Origin: Ilumatobacteraceae bacterium | GTDB lineage: Bacteria > Actinomycetota > Acidimicrobiia > Acidimicrobiales > Ilumatobacteraceae | Direction of reading: 5' to 3' | Length of the DNA: 17,775 bases | Assembly: GCA_007122945.1 (NCBI GenBank) | Contig: SKSP01000365.1 | Coordinates: forward strand, 1-17,775 | In this document: piece after piece, positions 7,417 through 14,060 of the stretch | Position numbering within the stretch: position 1 is the stretch's first letter | How the letters are laid out: the number at the start of each line of letters is the position of its first letter | The notes under the pieces: generated by a model | Database searches by the model: none | What the model was told of the DNA's origin: nothing | The model's input: only the letters and a program-made list of their open reading frames with translations | Program-made: the position numbers and the translations under genes

Positions 7417-8237
7417 GCCGGGACGGGTCGCGCACCCGCCGCCGCCTCGCACTGCTGGCGAGCAGCGTGTTCGCCGCCGCCTTCGCGGCGATGCTCGCCG
7501 CCCAGCTCTCGCTGATGTCGTTCCTCGACACGGCCCGGGCCGAGTCGGTCGCGGACGAGGTCGCCGCGTCGGCGTTCGTGACCGGGCTCGTCGACGACGC
7601 CGTCCGCAACGCCGTCGCCCCGGTCGCCGGTGACGACGTCGCCCGGGAGGTCGCGGCCGCGGCGAGCTCCGATCCCCGTGTCCGGGGCGTCGTCCGGTCG
7701 GCGCTCGTGTCGGGCCACCGGCAGCTCGTCGACCCCTCGGCACCTCGGGGTACCAGCCCGAGGCAGGTCGACGCGGTCGTCTCCGACGTGGTGGGCGACC
7801 TGAGCGCGCAGTTCGGCGTCGACCTCTCCGGTGCGGCCGAGCAGGTCCGGGTACCCGACGCGCGCCCCGCCCAGGTTCCCGACGTCGGGTTGCGCGATCT
7901 CGCACTGATCACCCGTGCCGTCGCGGCCCTGCTCGCAGTGGTCGCCGCCGGCGCGTGCGTCGCCCTCCATCCGCGACCGGCGCTCGGCCTCGCCGCGATC
8001 GGTGCCCGCGCCGCGATCGTGTGCGGCACGTGGGGAGTCACGCTCCTCGTCGTCGGCTGGGTGGTCGGTCGCGTCGCGGACACCCTGTTCGGCGAGCTGA
8101 TCGAGGCGATCTGGAGCTCGGCGGCGCCGGCCGTGCTCGGCGTCGTCGGGGCCGGGGTGCTGCTCGGCGTCGGCACGTGGCTCGGCGGCCGCGCGATCGA
8201 CGGCCTGCTGGGATCGCCACCGCCCGCTCATCGCTGA
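7413..8237 (+). CDS. Four-helix membrane protein of unknown function
   Basis: A 274-residue integral membrane protein that I do not recognise. A basic N-terminus (SRDGSRTRRR) is followed by a hydrophobic helix at about 12-34, then a soluble Ala/Val/Asp-rich segment of about 125 residues (40-162) predicted outside the cell by the positive-inside rule. Three more helices follow at about 164-188, 195-218 and 232-258, and a short basic tail. The large loop has amphipathic helical spacing (DEVAASAFVTGLVDDAV) without cysteines or catalytic motifs. It starts at ATG 7413, overlapping the NYN gene stop by 4 nt, so the two proteins are probably made together. Whether the NYN protein is tethered to the membrane through this partner is speculation. 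Confidence 0.82.
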   Translation: MSRDGSRTRRRLALLASSVFAAAFAAMLAAQLSLMSFLDTARAESVADEVAASAFVTGLVDDAVRNAVAPVAGDDVAREVAAAASSDPRVRGVVRSALVSGHRQLVDPSAPRGTSPRQVDAVVSDVVGDLSAQFGVDLSGAAEQVRVPDARPAQVPDVGLRDLALITRAVAALLAVVAAGACVALHPRPALGLAAIGARAAIVCGTWGVTLLVVGWVVGRVADTLFGELIEAIWSSAAPAVLGVVGAGVLLGVGTWLGGRAIDGLLGSPPPAHR

Positions 8238-8307
8238 GACGGCAGGGTCTGACGCGAACGCGGGCTGCCCGGGCACGCGGTGTCCGACGGCACGGCGCTC
8301 GGCCGAC

Positions 8308-8327
8308 GGGGGTTGTGTCACACCCCC
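8308..8327. promoter_or_regulatory. Small palindromic element upstream of the CxxC protein
   Basis: Five G residues (8308-8312) and five C residues (8323-8327) flank the odd palindrome TGTGTCACA (8314-8322). It can form an 8-bp stem with one bulge. It falls where the -35 region of the next gene would be, so it could be an operator, or a weak terminator for the membrane-protein gene. Nothing else stands out in 8238-8343. Confidence 0.3.
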
Positions 8328-8331
8328 TCGT

Positions 8332-8337
8332 CAGGAT
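8332..8337 (+). promoter_or_regulatory. Possible -10 element (or SD) of the CxxC protein gene
   Basis: CAGGAT ends 6 nt before ATG 8344. It fits xANNNT, but the embedded AGGA could instead act as a ribosome-binding site. Confidence 0.35.
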
Positions 8338-8343
8338 GGCCGC

Positions 8344-8556
8344 ATGGATCTCTCCGACCGGCCCTCGCTGACGATCGCGTGCGACGAGTGCGCGATGCAG
8401 CACAGCACCGCCTGCGACGATTGCGTCGTCACCTACTTCGTCGGGCCCGACGCGCCGACCGGACCGCTGACGCTGGACGAACACGAGGAGGAGGTGGTGC
8501 GCCTGCTGACCCGAGCCGGGCTCGTCCCGGCGCTGCGACACCGGCTGGTGGGGTGA
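8344..8556 (+). CDS. Small protein with two CxxC pairs (putative metal-binding)
   Basis: A 70-residue protein with CDEC (C13, C16) and CDDC (C24, C27) separated by seven residues, typical of a zinc or iron site. An acidic segment (LDEHEEEVVRLL) and an amphipathic C-terminal helix (RAGLVPALRHRLV) follow. There is no signal peptide or membrane helix. I do not recognise a named family. It is probably real because it has its own start signal, ends 28 nt before queG, and its four cysteines are spaced as two pairs. Sitting before queG, an Fe-S enzyme, it may have a redox or metal-handling role, but no function can be assigned. Confidence 0.75.
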   Translation: MDLSDRPSLTIACDECAMQHSTACDDCVVTYFVGPDAPTGPLTLDEHEEEVVRLLTRAGLVPALRHRLVG

Positions 8557-8572
8557 TCCGTCCCGCGCCTCC

Positions 8573-8578
8573 TACCCT
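8573..8578 (+). promoter_or_regulatory. Leaderless-type -10 element of queG
   Basis: TACCCT is identical to the NYN gene element and ends 6 nt before GTG 8585. An in-frame GTG at 8579 directly abuts the hexamer and would be too close, so this element favours 8585 as the start. Confidence 0.55.
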
Positions 8579-8584
8579 GTGGAC

Positions 8585-9643
8585 GTGCGCCGATCCGAAC
8601 CGTTGCCGAGCCTCGACGAGCTCGTCGCGATGGCGGCCGAACGCGGCATCCCGCACCTCGGGGTCGCTCCGGCCACGGTGCTCGACCGGGCGCGGGCCGC
8701 GCTCCACGAGCGCAAGGCGGCGGGGCTGCACGCCGGGATGGCGTTCACCTACCGCGACCCCGACCGCTCGACCGACCCGCAGCGCGCCGTGCCCGGGGCC
8801 CGGTCGGTGCTCGTCGCCGCCCGGCCGTACCTGGCCGACGAGGTACCGCGTCGGCCGTCGGGGCCCCAGGCCCGCGTCGCCCGGTATGCCTGGGTCGACC
8901 ACTACGCACCCCTCCGCGATGCTCTGCGCGACATGGCCCGGCGCCTCAAGCGGTCGGGCGAGCGGGCGGTCGCGTTCGCCGACGACAACGCGATCGTCGA
9001 CCGCGAGGTCGCCCACCTCGGCGGCCTCGGCTGGTTCGGGAAGAACGCCAACCTGTTGCTGCCCGGTGCCGGCAGCTACTTCGTGCTCGGATGTGTCGTC
9101 ACGACCGCCGAGTACCCGGTCGCCACGCCGGTGGCCGACGGGTGCGGCTCCTGTCGACGGTGTCTCGACGGGTGCCCGACCGGGGCGATCGTCGCGCCCG
9201 GTGTGGTCGACGCGACCCGGTGCCTCGCGTGGCTCGTCCAGCAGCCGGGGACGTTCCCGCCCGAGCACCGCGAAGCACTCGGCGACCGCCTGTACGGCTG
9301 CGACGACTGCCAGGAGGTCTGCCCGCCGACGGTCCGGTGGGGGCCTCGACACACCGTCGAACTCGGCGCCGCACCGGATGTCCAGGCGTGGGTCGACGTG
9401 CTCGAGCTGCTCGACGCCTCCGACGCCGACCTGCTCGACCGGCACGGCCGCTGGTACGTGCCCGAGCGCGACCCGCGGTGGATCCGTCGCAACGCGCTCG
9501 TCGTGCTCGGCAACATCGGGGACCCCCACGACGAACGCACCCGACGGACGCTCGATCGCTACCGCGTGGGCACCGACCCCGTCCTCGCGGAGCATGCCGA
9601 ATGGGCCGCCGCTCAGCTCGGCCTGATCGGAACCACCACGTGA
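8585..9643 (+). CDS. queG: Epoxyqueuosine reductase (QueG)
   Basis: A 352-residue cobalamin- and [4Fe-4S]-dependent enzyme that reduces epoxyqueuosine to queuosine in tRNA, the last step of queuosine synthesis. The N-terminal half is the DUF1730 region that binds cobalamin, with DDNAIVDREVAHLGGLGWFGKN near residues 136-157; the family usually reads DSAP at its start, so Ser and Pro are replaced here. Two ferredoxin-type clusters are visible: C187-x2-C190-x2-C193-x3-C197-PTGAI and, with C213, GC239-x2-C242-x3-C246-P. A short HEAT-like C-terminus (IRRNALVVLGNIGD) follows. The start was placed at GTG 8585, two codons after an alternative GTG 8579. It overlaps the glycosyltransferase gene by GTGA. 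No other queuosine genes are in the window. Confidence 0.93.
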   Translation: MRRSEPLPSLDELVAMAAERGIPHLGVAPATVLDRARAALHERKAAGLHAGMAFTYRDPDRSTDPQRAVPGARSVLVAARPYLADEVPRRPSGPQARVARYAWVDHYAPLRDALRDMARRLKRSGERAVAFADDNAIVDREVAHLGGLGWFGKNANLLLPGAGSYFVLGCVVTTAEYPVATPVADGCGSCRRCLDGCPTGAIVAPGVVDATRCLAWLVQQPGTFPPEHREALGDRLYGCDDCQEVCPPTVRWGPRHTVELGAAPDVQAWVDVLELLDASDADLLDRHGRWYVPERDPRWIRRNALVVLGNIGDPHDERTRRTLDRYRVGTDPVLAEHAEWAAAQLGLIGTTT

Positions 9644-10758
9644 AGCACCTGCTCGTCACGAACGACTTCCCCCCGAAGATCGGCGGTATCCAGTCGCTGC
9701 TGTGGGAGTGGTGGCGTCGGCTCCCGCCCGACCGCTTCGCGGTGCTCACGAGCCCGTACGCCGGCGCCGACGAGTTCGACGCTGCGCAGCCGTTCCGCGT
9801 CGAGCGGACCCGCGAGCCGGTGCTCCTCCCGCACCCGTGGATGGTGCGCCGTGTCGACGCCCTGGCCGAGGAGTTCGGGGCCGATCTGGTCGTCCTCGAC
9901 CCGGCCCTGCCACTCGGGCTGATCGGCCCGTCGCTGCGGCGTCCCTACGACGTCGTGCTGCACGGTGCGGAGGTGACCGTGCCCGGTCGGCTCCCGGTCA
10001 GCAAGCAGACCCTCGGATGGGTCTTGCGGCGGGCCCGACACGTCATCGCTGCCGGCGGATACCCGGCGGCCGAGGCCGAGCACGCCGCCGGCCGCCGGCT
10101 GCCCGTGACGGTCGTCCCGCCGGGCGTCGACGTACAGCGGTTCCGACCGCTCACCGAGGCCGAGCGCGCCGACGCCCGGCGCGACCTCGGCCTCCCCGTC
10201 GACGCCGAGCTCGTCGTGTCGATCTCGCGGCTCGTCCCGCGCAAGGGCTTCGACACCGCGATCCGAGCGGTGGCGCGGCTCGCCGATCGGCGACCCGACC
10301 TCGTCCTGGCGATCGCCGGTGGCGGTCGCGACGAGGCCCGTCTCCGTCGCCTCGCCGAGGAGCTGTCCGCGCCCGTCCGCTTCCTCGGTCGGGTCGCGAA
10401 CGACGACCTCCCCCGGCTCTACGGGTGTGCCGACGTGTTCACGATGCTGTGCCGGAACCGGTGGTACGGGCTCGAGCAGGAGGGGTTCGGGATCGTGTTC
10501 GTCGAAGCCGCGGCCTGTGGGGTGGTGCAGGTCGCGGGTGACTCGGGCGGTGCGGCCGAGGCGGTGGCCGACGGCGAGACCGGTGTGGTCGTGCGCGATC
10601 CCGACGACGCGGTCGCGGTCGCCGACGTCCTCGGCCGCTTGCTCGACGATCCGCAACGGCGGGCCGAGATGGGTCGCGCCGCGCGGCGACGCGCCGAGCG
10701 CGAGTTCGCCTACGACGTGCTCGCCGCTCGGCTCGGCGCCGCGCTCGGCATCGACTGA
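9640..10758 (+). CDS. pimB: GT4 glycosyltransferase, PimB'-like mannosyltransferase
   Basis: A 372-residue GT-B fold glycosyltransferase of family GT4. The N-terminus LLVTNDFPPKIGGIQSLLWE closely follows the LLVTNDFPPRRGGIQS of mycobacterial PimB' (Rv2188c, from memory), which adds the second mannose to phosphatidylinositol mannosides at the inner membrane face. The nucleotide-sugar half holds PPGVDVQRFRP, SRLVPRKGFDT, and the EX7E motif at E281 and E289 (EGFGIVFVE), then GDSGGAAEAV. It has no membrane helix, as expected for a peripheral enzyme using GDP-mannose. The start GTG overlaps the queG stop by 4 nt. The downstream membrane protein and SRPBCC gene recall the mycobacterial neighbourhood. 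Related MgtA-type transferases are an alternative. Confidence 0.88.
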   Translation: MKHLLVTNDFPPKIGGIQSLLWEWWRRLPPDRFAVLTSPYAGADEFDAAQPFRVERTREPVLLPHPWMVRRVDALAEEFGADLVVLDPALPLGLIGPSLRRPYDVVLHGAEVTVPGRLPVSKQTLGWVLRRARHVIAAGGYPAAEAEHAAGRRLPVTVVPPGVDVQRFRPLTEAERADARRDLGLPVDAELVVSISRLVPRKGFDTAIRAVARLADRRPDLVLAIAGGGRDEARLRRLAEELSAPVRFLGRVANDDLPRLYGCADVFTMLCRNRWYGLEQEGFGIVFVEAAACGVVQVAGDSGGAAEAVADGETGVVVRDPDDAVAVADVLGRLLDDPQRRAEMGRAARRRAEREFAYDVLAARLGAALGID

Positions 10759-10779
10759 GCGCAGCATCGGCCTGACTGG

Positions 10780-10785
10780 CATCAT
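10780..10785 (+). promoter_or_regulatory. Possible -10 element of the membrane-protein gene
   Basis: CATCAT ends 7 nt before ATG 10793. It matches the A and T positions of the pattern only, so it is a weak call. It favours ATG 10793 over the in-frame ATG at 10784. Confidence 0.3.
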
Positions 10786-10792
10786 GCGCCGC

Positions 10793-11317
10793 ATGGAGCC
10801 CCGCAACGAGCCCGACGACCGGTCCCGCACCGGCGGCGTCCTGGTGCGCGCCAACGTCGCGGCGACGTCGCTGTTCGCCGTCACCGCGGGCTACGCCGCG
10901 GCGAGCTTCACCACGACCGCCCAGTGGGTCGGTGCCATCACGGCGATGTCGTTGTTCGCGGTCGGTGTGTTCACGTTCCTCTGGTCGTACTGGAGTGCCG
11001 TGCAGCGCAGTCGCGAGGTGCAGATCGCGGTGTCCCAGCTGTACCTGCTGCTCGGGCCGGCCATCCCCGCACGCGTGCGCCGGGTGATGAACCTGGTGCT
11101 GTTCGCGCAGGTCGCGATCGCCACCGTCACGGCGCTGGCACGCCCGGACGGCCCCGACGGGAACCCCGGTTCGTCGCTCGCCGTCGGCTTCCTCGTCCCG
11201 ATGCTCGGCTTCGGACTCAACGGTCTGTGGGCGGTCCGCCACGGCGATTTCGAACCGCGTGCCGACGACGTACCCGGTTCGGGGGGCGCGATCGGGCAGA
11301 ATGCAGACCATGGCTGA
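10793..11317 (+). CDS. Four-helix membrane protein next to pimB'
   Basis: A 174-residue integral membrane protein with hydrophobic helices at about 16-38, 43-67, 99-118 and 129-152, a polar N-terminus (MEPRNEPDDRSRTGG) and a polar Gly/Asp-rich tail. Between helices 2 and 3 is a basic cytoplasmic loop (AVQRSREVQIAVSQ ... RVRRVMN). I cannot assign a family. It lies 34 nt after pimB' and overlaps the SRPBCC gene by 8 nt, so it probably belongs to the same envelope-related block. An in-frame ATG 10784 would add three residues (MRR); I used 10793 because the spacing to the upstream CATCAT is like that of the other units. Confidence 0.8.
   Translation: MEPRNEPDDRSRTGGVLVRANVAATSLFAVTAGYAAASFTTTAQWVGAITAMSLFAVGVFTFLWSYWSAVQRSREVQIAVSQLYLLLGPAIPARVRRVMNLVLFAQVAIATVTALARPDGPDGNPGSSLAVGFLVPMLGFGLNGLWAVRHGDFEPRADDVPGSGGAIGQNADHG
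11297..11302 (+). promoter_or_regulatory. Possible internal -10 element of the SRPBCC gene
   Basis: CAGAAT ends 7 nt before ATG 11310 and lies inside the end of the membrane-protein gene. It may give the SRPBCC and glucokinase genes their own transcript. Confidence 0.4.
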
Positions 11318-11744
11318 GACCGCCACCGAGATCACCACGATCGACGCGACCCCCGAGCACGTCTGGGACATCGCCATCGACGTCGAGCGGTACCCCGAGT
11401 GGGTGCGCGACGTGAAGGAAGCCACGATCGTCGAGCGCGACGCTGACGGACGCCCCACCAAGGTCGAGTTCCGAGCATCAGCGCTCGGGCGCAGCACGCA
11501 CTACACCCTCGCCTACGACTACTCGCAGGCGCCCGCCGTCCTGGCGTGGGACATGGTGAAAGGCGACATCCAGCGTTCGATCACCGGCTCGTACCACTTC
11601 AGTCCGGCCGACGGCGGCGGGACCGACGTGCGCTACGACCTGACCATCGAGTTGGTCGTGCCGCTGCCCGGCTTCGTGAAGCGACGCGCCGAGGTCCGCA
11701 TCCTGAACACGCTCAAGGAGCTCAAGGTCCGCGCCGAGTCGTGA
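11310..11744 (+). CDS. SRPBCC (polyketide cyclase/dehydrase-like) protein, TB16.3 type
   Basis: A 144-residue START/SRPBCC-fold protein. The pattern ITTIDATPEHVWDIAIDVERYPEWVRDVKEATI, followed by the GSYHFSPADGGGTDVRYDLTIELVVPLPGFVKRRAEVRI C-terminal half, matches the cyclase/dehydrase-like group that includes mycobacterial TB16.3 (Rv2185c, from memory). These proteins form a deep hydrophobic pocket that binds a lipid or aromatic ligand; the ligand here is unknown. There is no signal peptide. The start ATG 11310 overlaps the preceding gene by 8 nt; a longer in-frame extension to 11259 lies wholly inside that gene and is not needed for the fold. Its place after pimB' suggests a lipid-related job, which is inference. 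Confidence 0.88.
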   Translation: MAETATEITTIDATPEHVWDIAIDVERYPEWVRDVKEATIVERDADGRPTKVEFRASALGRSTHYTLAYDYSQAPAVLAWDMVKGDIQRSITGSYHFSPADGGGTDVRYDLTIELVVPLPGFVKRRAEVRILNTLKELKVRAES

Positions 11745-11771
11745 CGCCCGTCGGATGACCGTTCAGCGCTC

Positions 11772-12713
11772 ATGAGCCCGGCGACGAACCACCTGGGCAT
11801 CGATGTCGGCGGGACGAAGTCGCTCGGCGTCGTGGTCGACGCCGACGCCCGCATCGTCCGCACGGCGCGCCACGCGACGCCACACGGTGCCGACGCCGTG
11901 ATCGACACCATCGTCGCCCTCGTCGACGAGCTCGGCCCGGTCGACACCGTGGGGGTCGGCGTGGCCGGACTCGTCACCCACGACGGCGTGCTCCGCGCGG
12001 CCCCGAACCTGCCGGGAATCCGCGAGCTCGCGGTCGGCGACCGCTTGCGCCGGCGTCTCGGCCGCGACGTCGCCGTCGAGAACGATGCAACGTGCGCGAC
12101 CGTGGCGGAGTGGCGGCTCGGTGCCGGCGACGGCGTTCCCGAGATGCTGATGGTCGCACTCGGCACCGGCATCGGTGGCGGGGTGGTGAGCGGCGGGGAG
12201 ATCCGGCGCGGCCGCAACGGGTTCGCCGGCGAGTTCGGTCACATGGTGATCGACCCGCACGGGCCACCGTGCGTCTGCGGCCGGCGCGGCTGCTGGGAAC
12301 GCTTCGCCTCGGGTGCCGGCATGGCGCGACTGGCGCGCGAGGCGGCACTCGGGGGTCGGGCCGCCCGGGTGGTCGACCTCGCCGGCGGCGACGCCGAGCT
12401 CGTGCGGGGGGAGCACGTGCAGACGGCCGCGCGCGAGGGCGACGCCGATGCGCTCGCCGTCGTCGACGAGTTCGGACGGTGGGTCGCGCTCGGCCTGGCC
12501 AACCTCACGAACGCGTTCGACCCCGAGGTCATCGTCGTCGGCGGCGGACTCGTGTCGGGCGTCGACCTGTACCGCGAGCCCGTCGAGCGCTGGTTCGCGG
12601 AGCTGCTGTACGCGCCCGAGGCGCGACCACACCCGCGGCTCACCGTCGCCCGGTTGGGTGAACAGGCGGGTGCCGTCGGCGCGGCGCTCCTCGGCGCCGG
12701 ACGCGCCGACTGA
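11772..12713 (+). CDS. glkA: ROK-family glucokinase
   Basis: A 313-residue ROK kinase that most likely phosphorylates glucose to glucose-6-phosphate. The N-terminal phosphate-binding motif IDVGGTKS begins at residue 10, the catalytic Asp is D105 in ENDATCATVAEW, GTGIGGGVV follows, and EFGHMVID precedes the ROK zinc motif C167-x-C169-GRRG-C174. A C-terminal IVVGGGLVSGVDLY loop completes the ATP site. There is no N-terminal DNA-binding domain, so it is an enzyme and not a ROK repressor. Other ROK sugar kinases cannot be excluded, but the length and actinobacterial context favour glucokinase. It begins 27 nt after the SRPBCC gene without an evident ribosome-binding site. It converges on the histidine-phosphatase gene. 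Confidence 0.9.
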   Translation: MSPATNHLGIDVGGTKSLGVVVDADARIVRTARHATPHGADAVIDTIVALVDELGPVDTVGVGVAGLVTHDGVLRAAPNLPGIRELAVGDRLRRRLGRDVAVENDATCATVAEWRLGAGDGVPEMLMVALGTGIGGGVVSGGEIRRGRNGFAGEFGHMVIDPHGPPCVCGRRGCWERFASGAGMARLAREAALGGRAARVVDLAGGDAELVRGEHVQTAAREGDADALAVVDEFGRWVALGLANLTNAFDPEVIVVGGGLVSGVDLYREPVERWFAELLYAPEARPHPRLTVARLGEQAGAVGAALLGAGRAD

Positions 12714-12753
12714 CGCGGACGCGCCGTCTGACGCGGACGCGCCGTCTGACGCG
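12700..12753. repeat. Three tandem 18-bp repeats at the glucokinase 3' end
   Basis: The unit GACGCGCCGTCTGACGCG occurs at 12718-12735 and 12736-12753, with a one-base variant (A for T) at 12700-12717 that holds the glucokinase stop codon. Just after it, TGACG and CGTCA (12747-12751 and 12756-12760) form a short hairpin between the convergent genes. Confidence 0.85.
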
Positions 12754-12757
12754 TTCG

Positions 12758-13459
12758 TCAGGTGAGCGGCTCTGCGGCGACGGTGAACGTCGGGCTGAGA
12801 TGCGAGGTGTCGTTGAAGCAGCGCACGATCCAGCGGTCGGGCGTGATCACGAGATGCGAGATCGAGGCATTGTCGGCGCCGACGAACGCGAACCCGGTGG
12901 CGCCGGTCGCCAACGCGATCGCCGTGCCGATCACCCCGCCGTGGACGAACGCAGCCACGGCCTGGTCGGGGTGCGCTGCGGCGATCCGTTCCAACCCGGC
13001 GTGGACCCGTGCGGCGAGCGCCTCGTTCGATTCGGCGCCCGGGATCACGTCCCAGCGGCCGCGGGCGTGGACCTCCTGCGCGATCGGACCGCCCTCGGCC
13101 ATGCGGCGGCGGAACTCGCCACCCTCCCACTCGCCCAGATGGGCCTCGCGCAGATCGGGCTCGACCACGGGCCGGAGACCGAGTCGCTCGGCGAGCGGCG
13201 CGGCGGTCTGGTGGGTCCGCTGCATGGTGGTCACGTAGATCGCCGAGATCGGTTCGCCCGTGGCGACGAGGCGGTCCGCCACCGTTCGGGCCTGGGCGTG
13301 CCCGTTCGGGTCGAGCGGCGGGTCGCCCTGGCCGTCGACGAGTGGGTGACTGACACCCTCGACGTAGGGCGCCGATTCGCCGTGGCGCACGAGGAGGATC
13401 TCGCAGGCCCCGGGTGGGCGCTCGAAGCGGGTCTGGCGGAAGGTACGGCGTTCGGTCAT
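12758..13459 (-). CDS. Histidine phosphatase (phosphoglycerate mutase-like)
   Basis: A 233-residue member of the histidine phosphatase superfamily, branch 1. The phosphoacceptor motif LVRHGES has H26 as the catalytic histidine, with R25 and the later HLGEWEG segment (acid/base Glu region) and a second histidine in AAFVHGGVIGTA. The usual SSxLxRAxxTA motif appears as TTMQRTHQTAAPLAERLG. It could dephosphorylate a small metabolite; glycolytic phosphoglycerate mutase activity is unlikely given the divergence. It lies 48 nt downstream of the pyrophosphatase gene and may be cotranscribed. Its ATG sits at the edge of three 12-bp repeats, and the ribosome-binding site is weak. Confidence 0.88.
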   Translation of the reverse strand: MTERRTFRQTRFERPPGACEILLVRHGESAPYVEGVSHPLVDGQGDPPLDPNGHAQARTVADRLVATGEPISAIYVTTMQRTHQTAAPLAERLGLRPVVEPDLREAHLGEWEGGEFRRRMAEGGPIAQEVHARGRWDVIPGAESNEALAARVHAGLERIAAAHPDQAVAAFVHGGVIGTAIALATGATGFAFVGADNASISHLVITPDRWIVRCFNDTSHLSPTFTVAAEPLT

Positions 13460-13494
13460 CGGTCGTGCTCTCGGTCGTGCTCTCGGTCGTGCTC
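13459..13494. repeat. Three perfect 12-bp tandem repeats at a start codon
   Basis: TCGGTCGTGCTC occurs three times in a row on the plus strand (GAGCACGACCGA on the minus strand). The last minus-strand base is the A of the histidine-phosphatase ATG. The unit number therefore sets the distance between the pyrophosphatase stop and this start. Confidence 0.9.
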
Positions 13495-13507
13495 GCGCTG
13501 GGGTCGG

Positions 13508-14017
13508 TCAGCCGTCGTGGCCGGGAAAGTTGGCCACGGCATCGTGGATCTCGGCCCACGCCTTCTCACGGCCGCCGATACCCGATGTCGACGAGTACTT
13601 GTCGGGTTCGAGCGCCTTGTACACCTCGAAGAAGTGCTGGATCTCGGCCATCAGCTGTGGCGAGAGATCGGAGATGTCGTCGACACCGGTCCAGCGCGGC
13701 TCCTTCGGCGGGACGCAGATCAGCTTGGCGTCCTCGCCGGCCTCGTCGCGCATGTACAGCACGCCGATGGGGCGGGCCTCGACCCACACGCCCGGGTACA
13801 CCGGGTCGTCGAGCAGGACGAGCGCGTCGAGGGGATCGCCGTCGCCGGCGAGCGTGTCGGGGACGAAGCCGTAGTCGGCCGGGTAGGTCGTGGCCGTGAA
13901 CAACCGCCGATCGAGGAACACGCGGTTGCCCTCGTGGTCGATCTCGTACTTGTTGCGGCTCCCGCGGGGGATCTCGATGACGACGTAGATGCAGCCGTCG
14001 GTGGGGGTCCTGGTCAT
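13508..14017 (-). CDS. ppa: Inorganic pyrophosphatase, family I
   Basis: A 169-residue soluble pyrophosphatase that hydrolyses PPi to phosphate and pulls biosynthetic reactions forward. It carries the family I signature DGDPLDALVLLDD starting at D59, with the metal-binding D59, D61 and D64, as well as YPADYGF (45-51), K23, E25 and R37 in the active site, and a KEPRW segment. Length fits the short bacterial form. I placed the start at ATG 14017, giving MTRTPTDG; an ATG at 14026 would add three residues, and a longer reading frame to 14080 runs across the neighbouring gene start. GAGGAT ends 7 nt before the chosen start. It is divergent from the AlaC-like aminotransferase, with 43 nt between them, and is followed by the histidine phosphatase. 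Confidence 0.94.
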   Translation of the reverse strand: MTRTPTDGCIYVVIEIPRGSRNKYEIDHEGNRVFLDRRLFTATTYPADYGFVPDTLAGDGDPLDALVLLDDPVYPGVWVEARPIGVLYMRDEAGEDAKLICVPPKEPRWTGVDDISDLSPQLMAEIQHFFEVYKALEPDKYSSTSGIGGREKAWAEIHDAVANFPGHDG

Positions 14018-14024
14018 CGCGGCC

Positions 14025-14030
14025 ATCCTC
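14025..14030 (-). promoter_or_regulatory. Possible -10 element (or SD) of ppa
   Basis: GAGGAT on the minus strand ends 7 nt before ATG 14017. As with the CAGGAT elements, the AGGA core may instead be a ribosome-binding site. Confidence 0.4.
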
Positions 14031-14047
14031 GCACAACGGTGACCCGG

Positions 14048-14053
14048 TAGCGT
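14048..14053 (+). promoter_or_regulatory. Leaderless-type -10 element of the alaC-like gene
   Basis: TAGCGT ends 7 nt before ATG 14061; no ribosome-binding site lies between. The same hexamer with the same spacing occurs before the ACT-domain gene. Confidence 0.6.
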
Positions 14054-14060
14054 CGGGTGC

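Noticed and set aside
10759..10792. Hairpin between pimB' and the membrane-protein gene
   Set aside because: Only 5-bp GCGCA/TGCGC arms far apart; too weak to call a terminator.
11754..11771. Leaderless-type element before the glucokinase gene
   Set aside because: The best match (GACCGT, 11757-11762) ends 9 nt before the ATG, outside the 6-8 nt range of the other units; the gene is more simply cotranscribed with the SRPBCC gene.
11763..13559. Long minus-strand open frame across the glucokinase and histidine phosphatase genes
   Set aside because: The composition is Arg/Pro/Gly-rich shadow coding typical of high-GC DNA, and both strands there already hold genes with clear family motifs.
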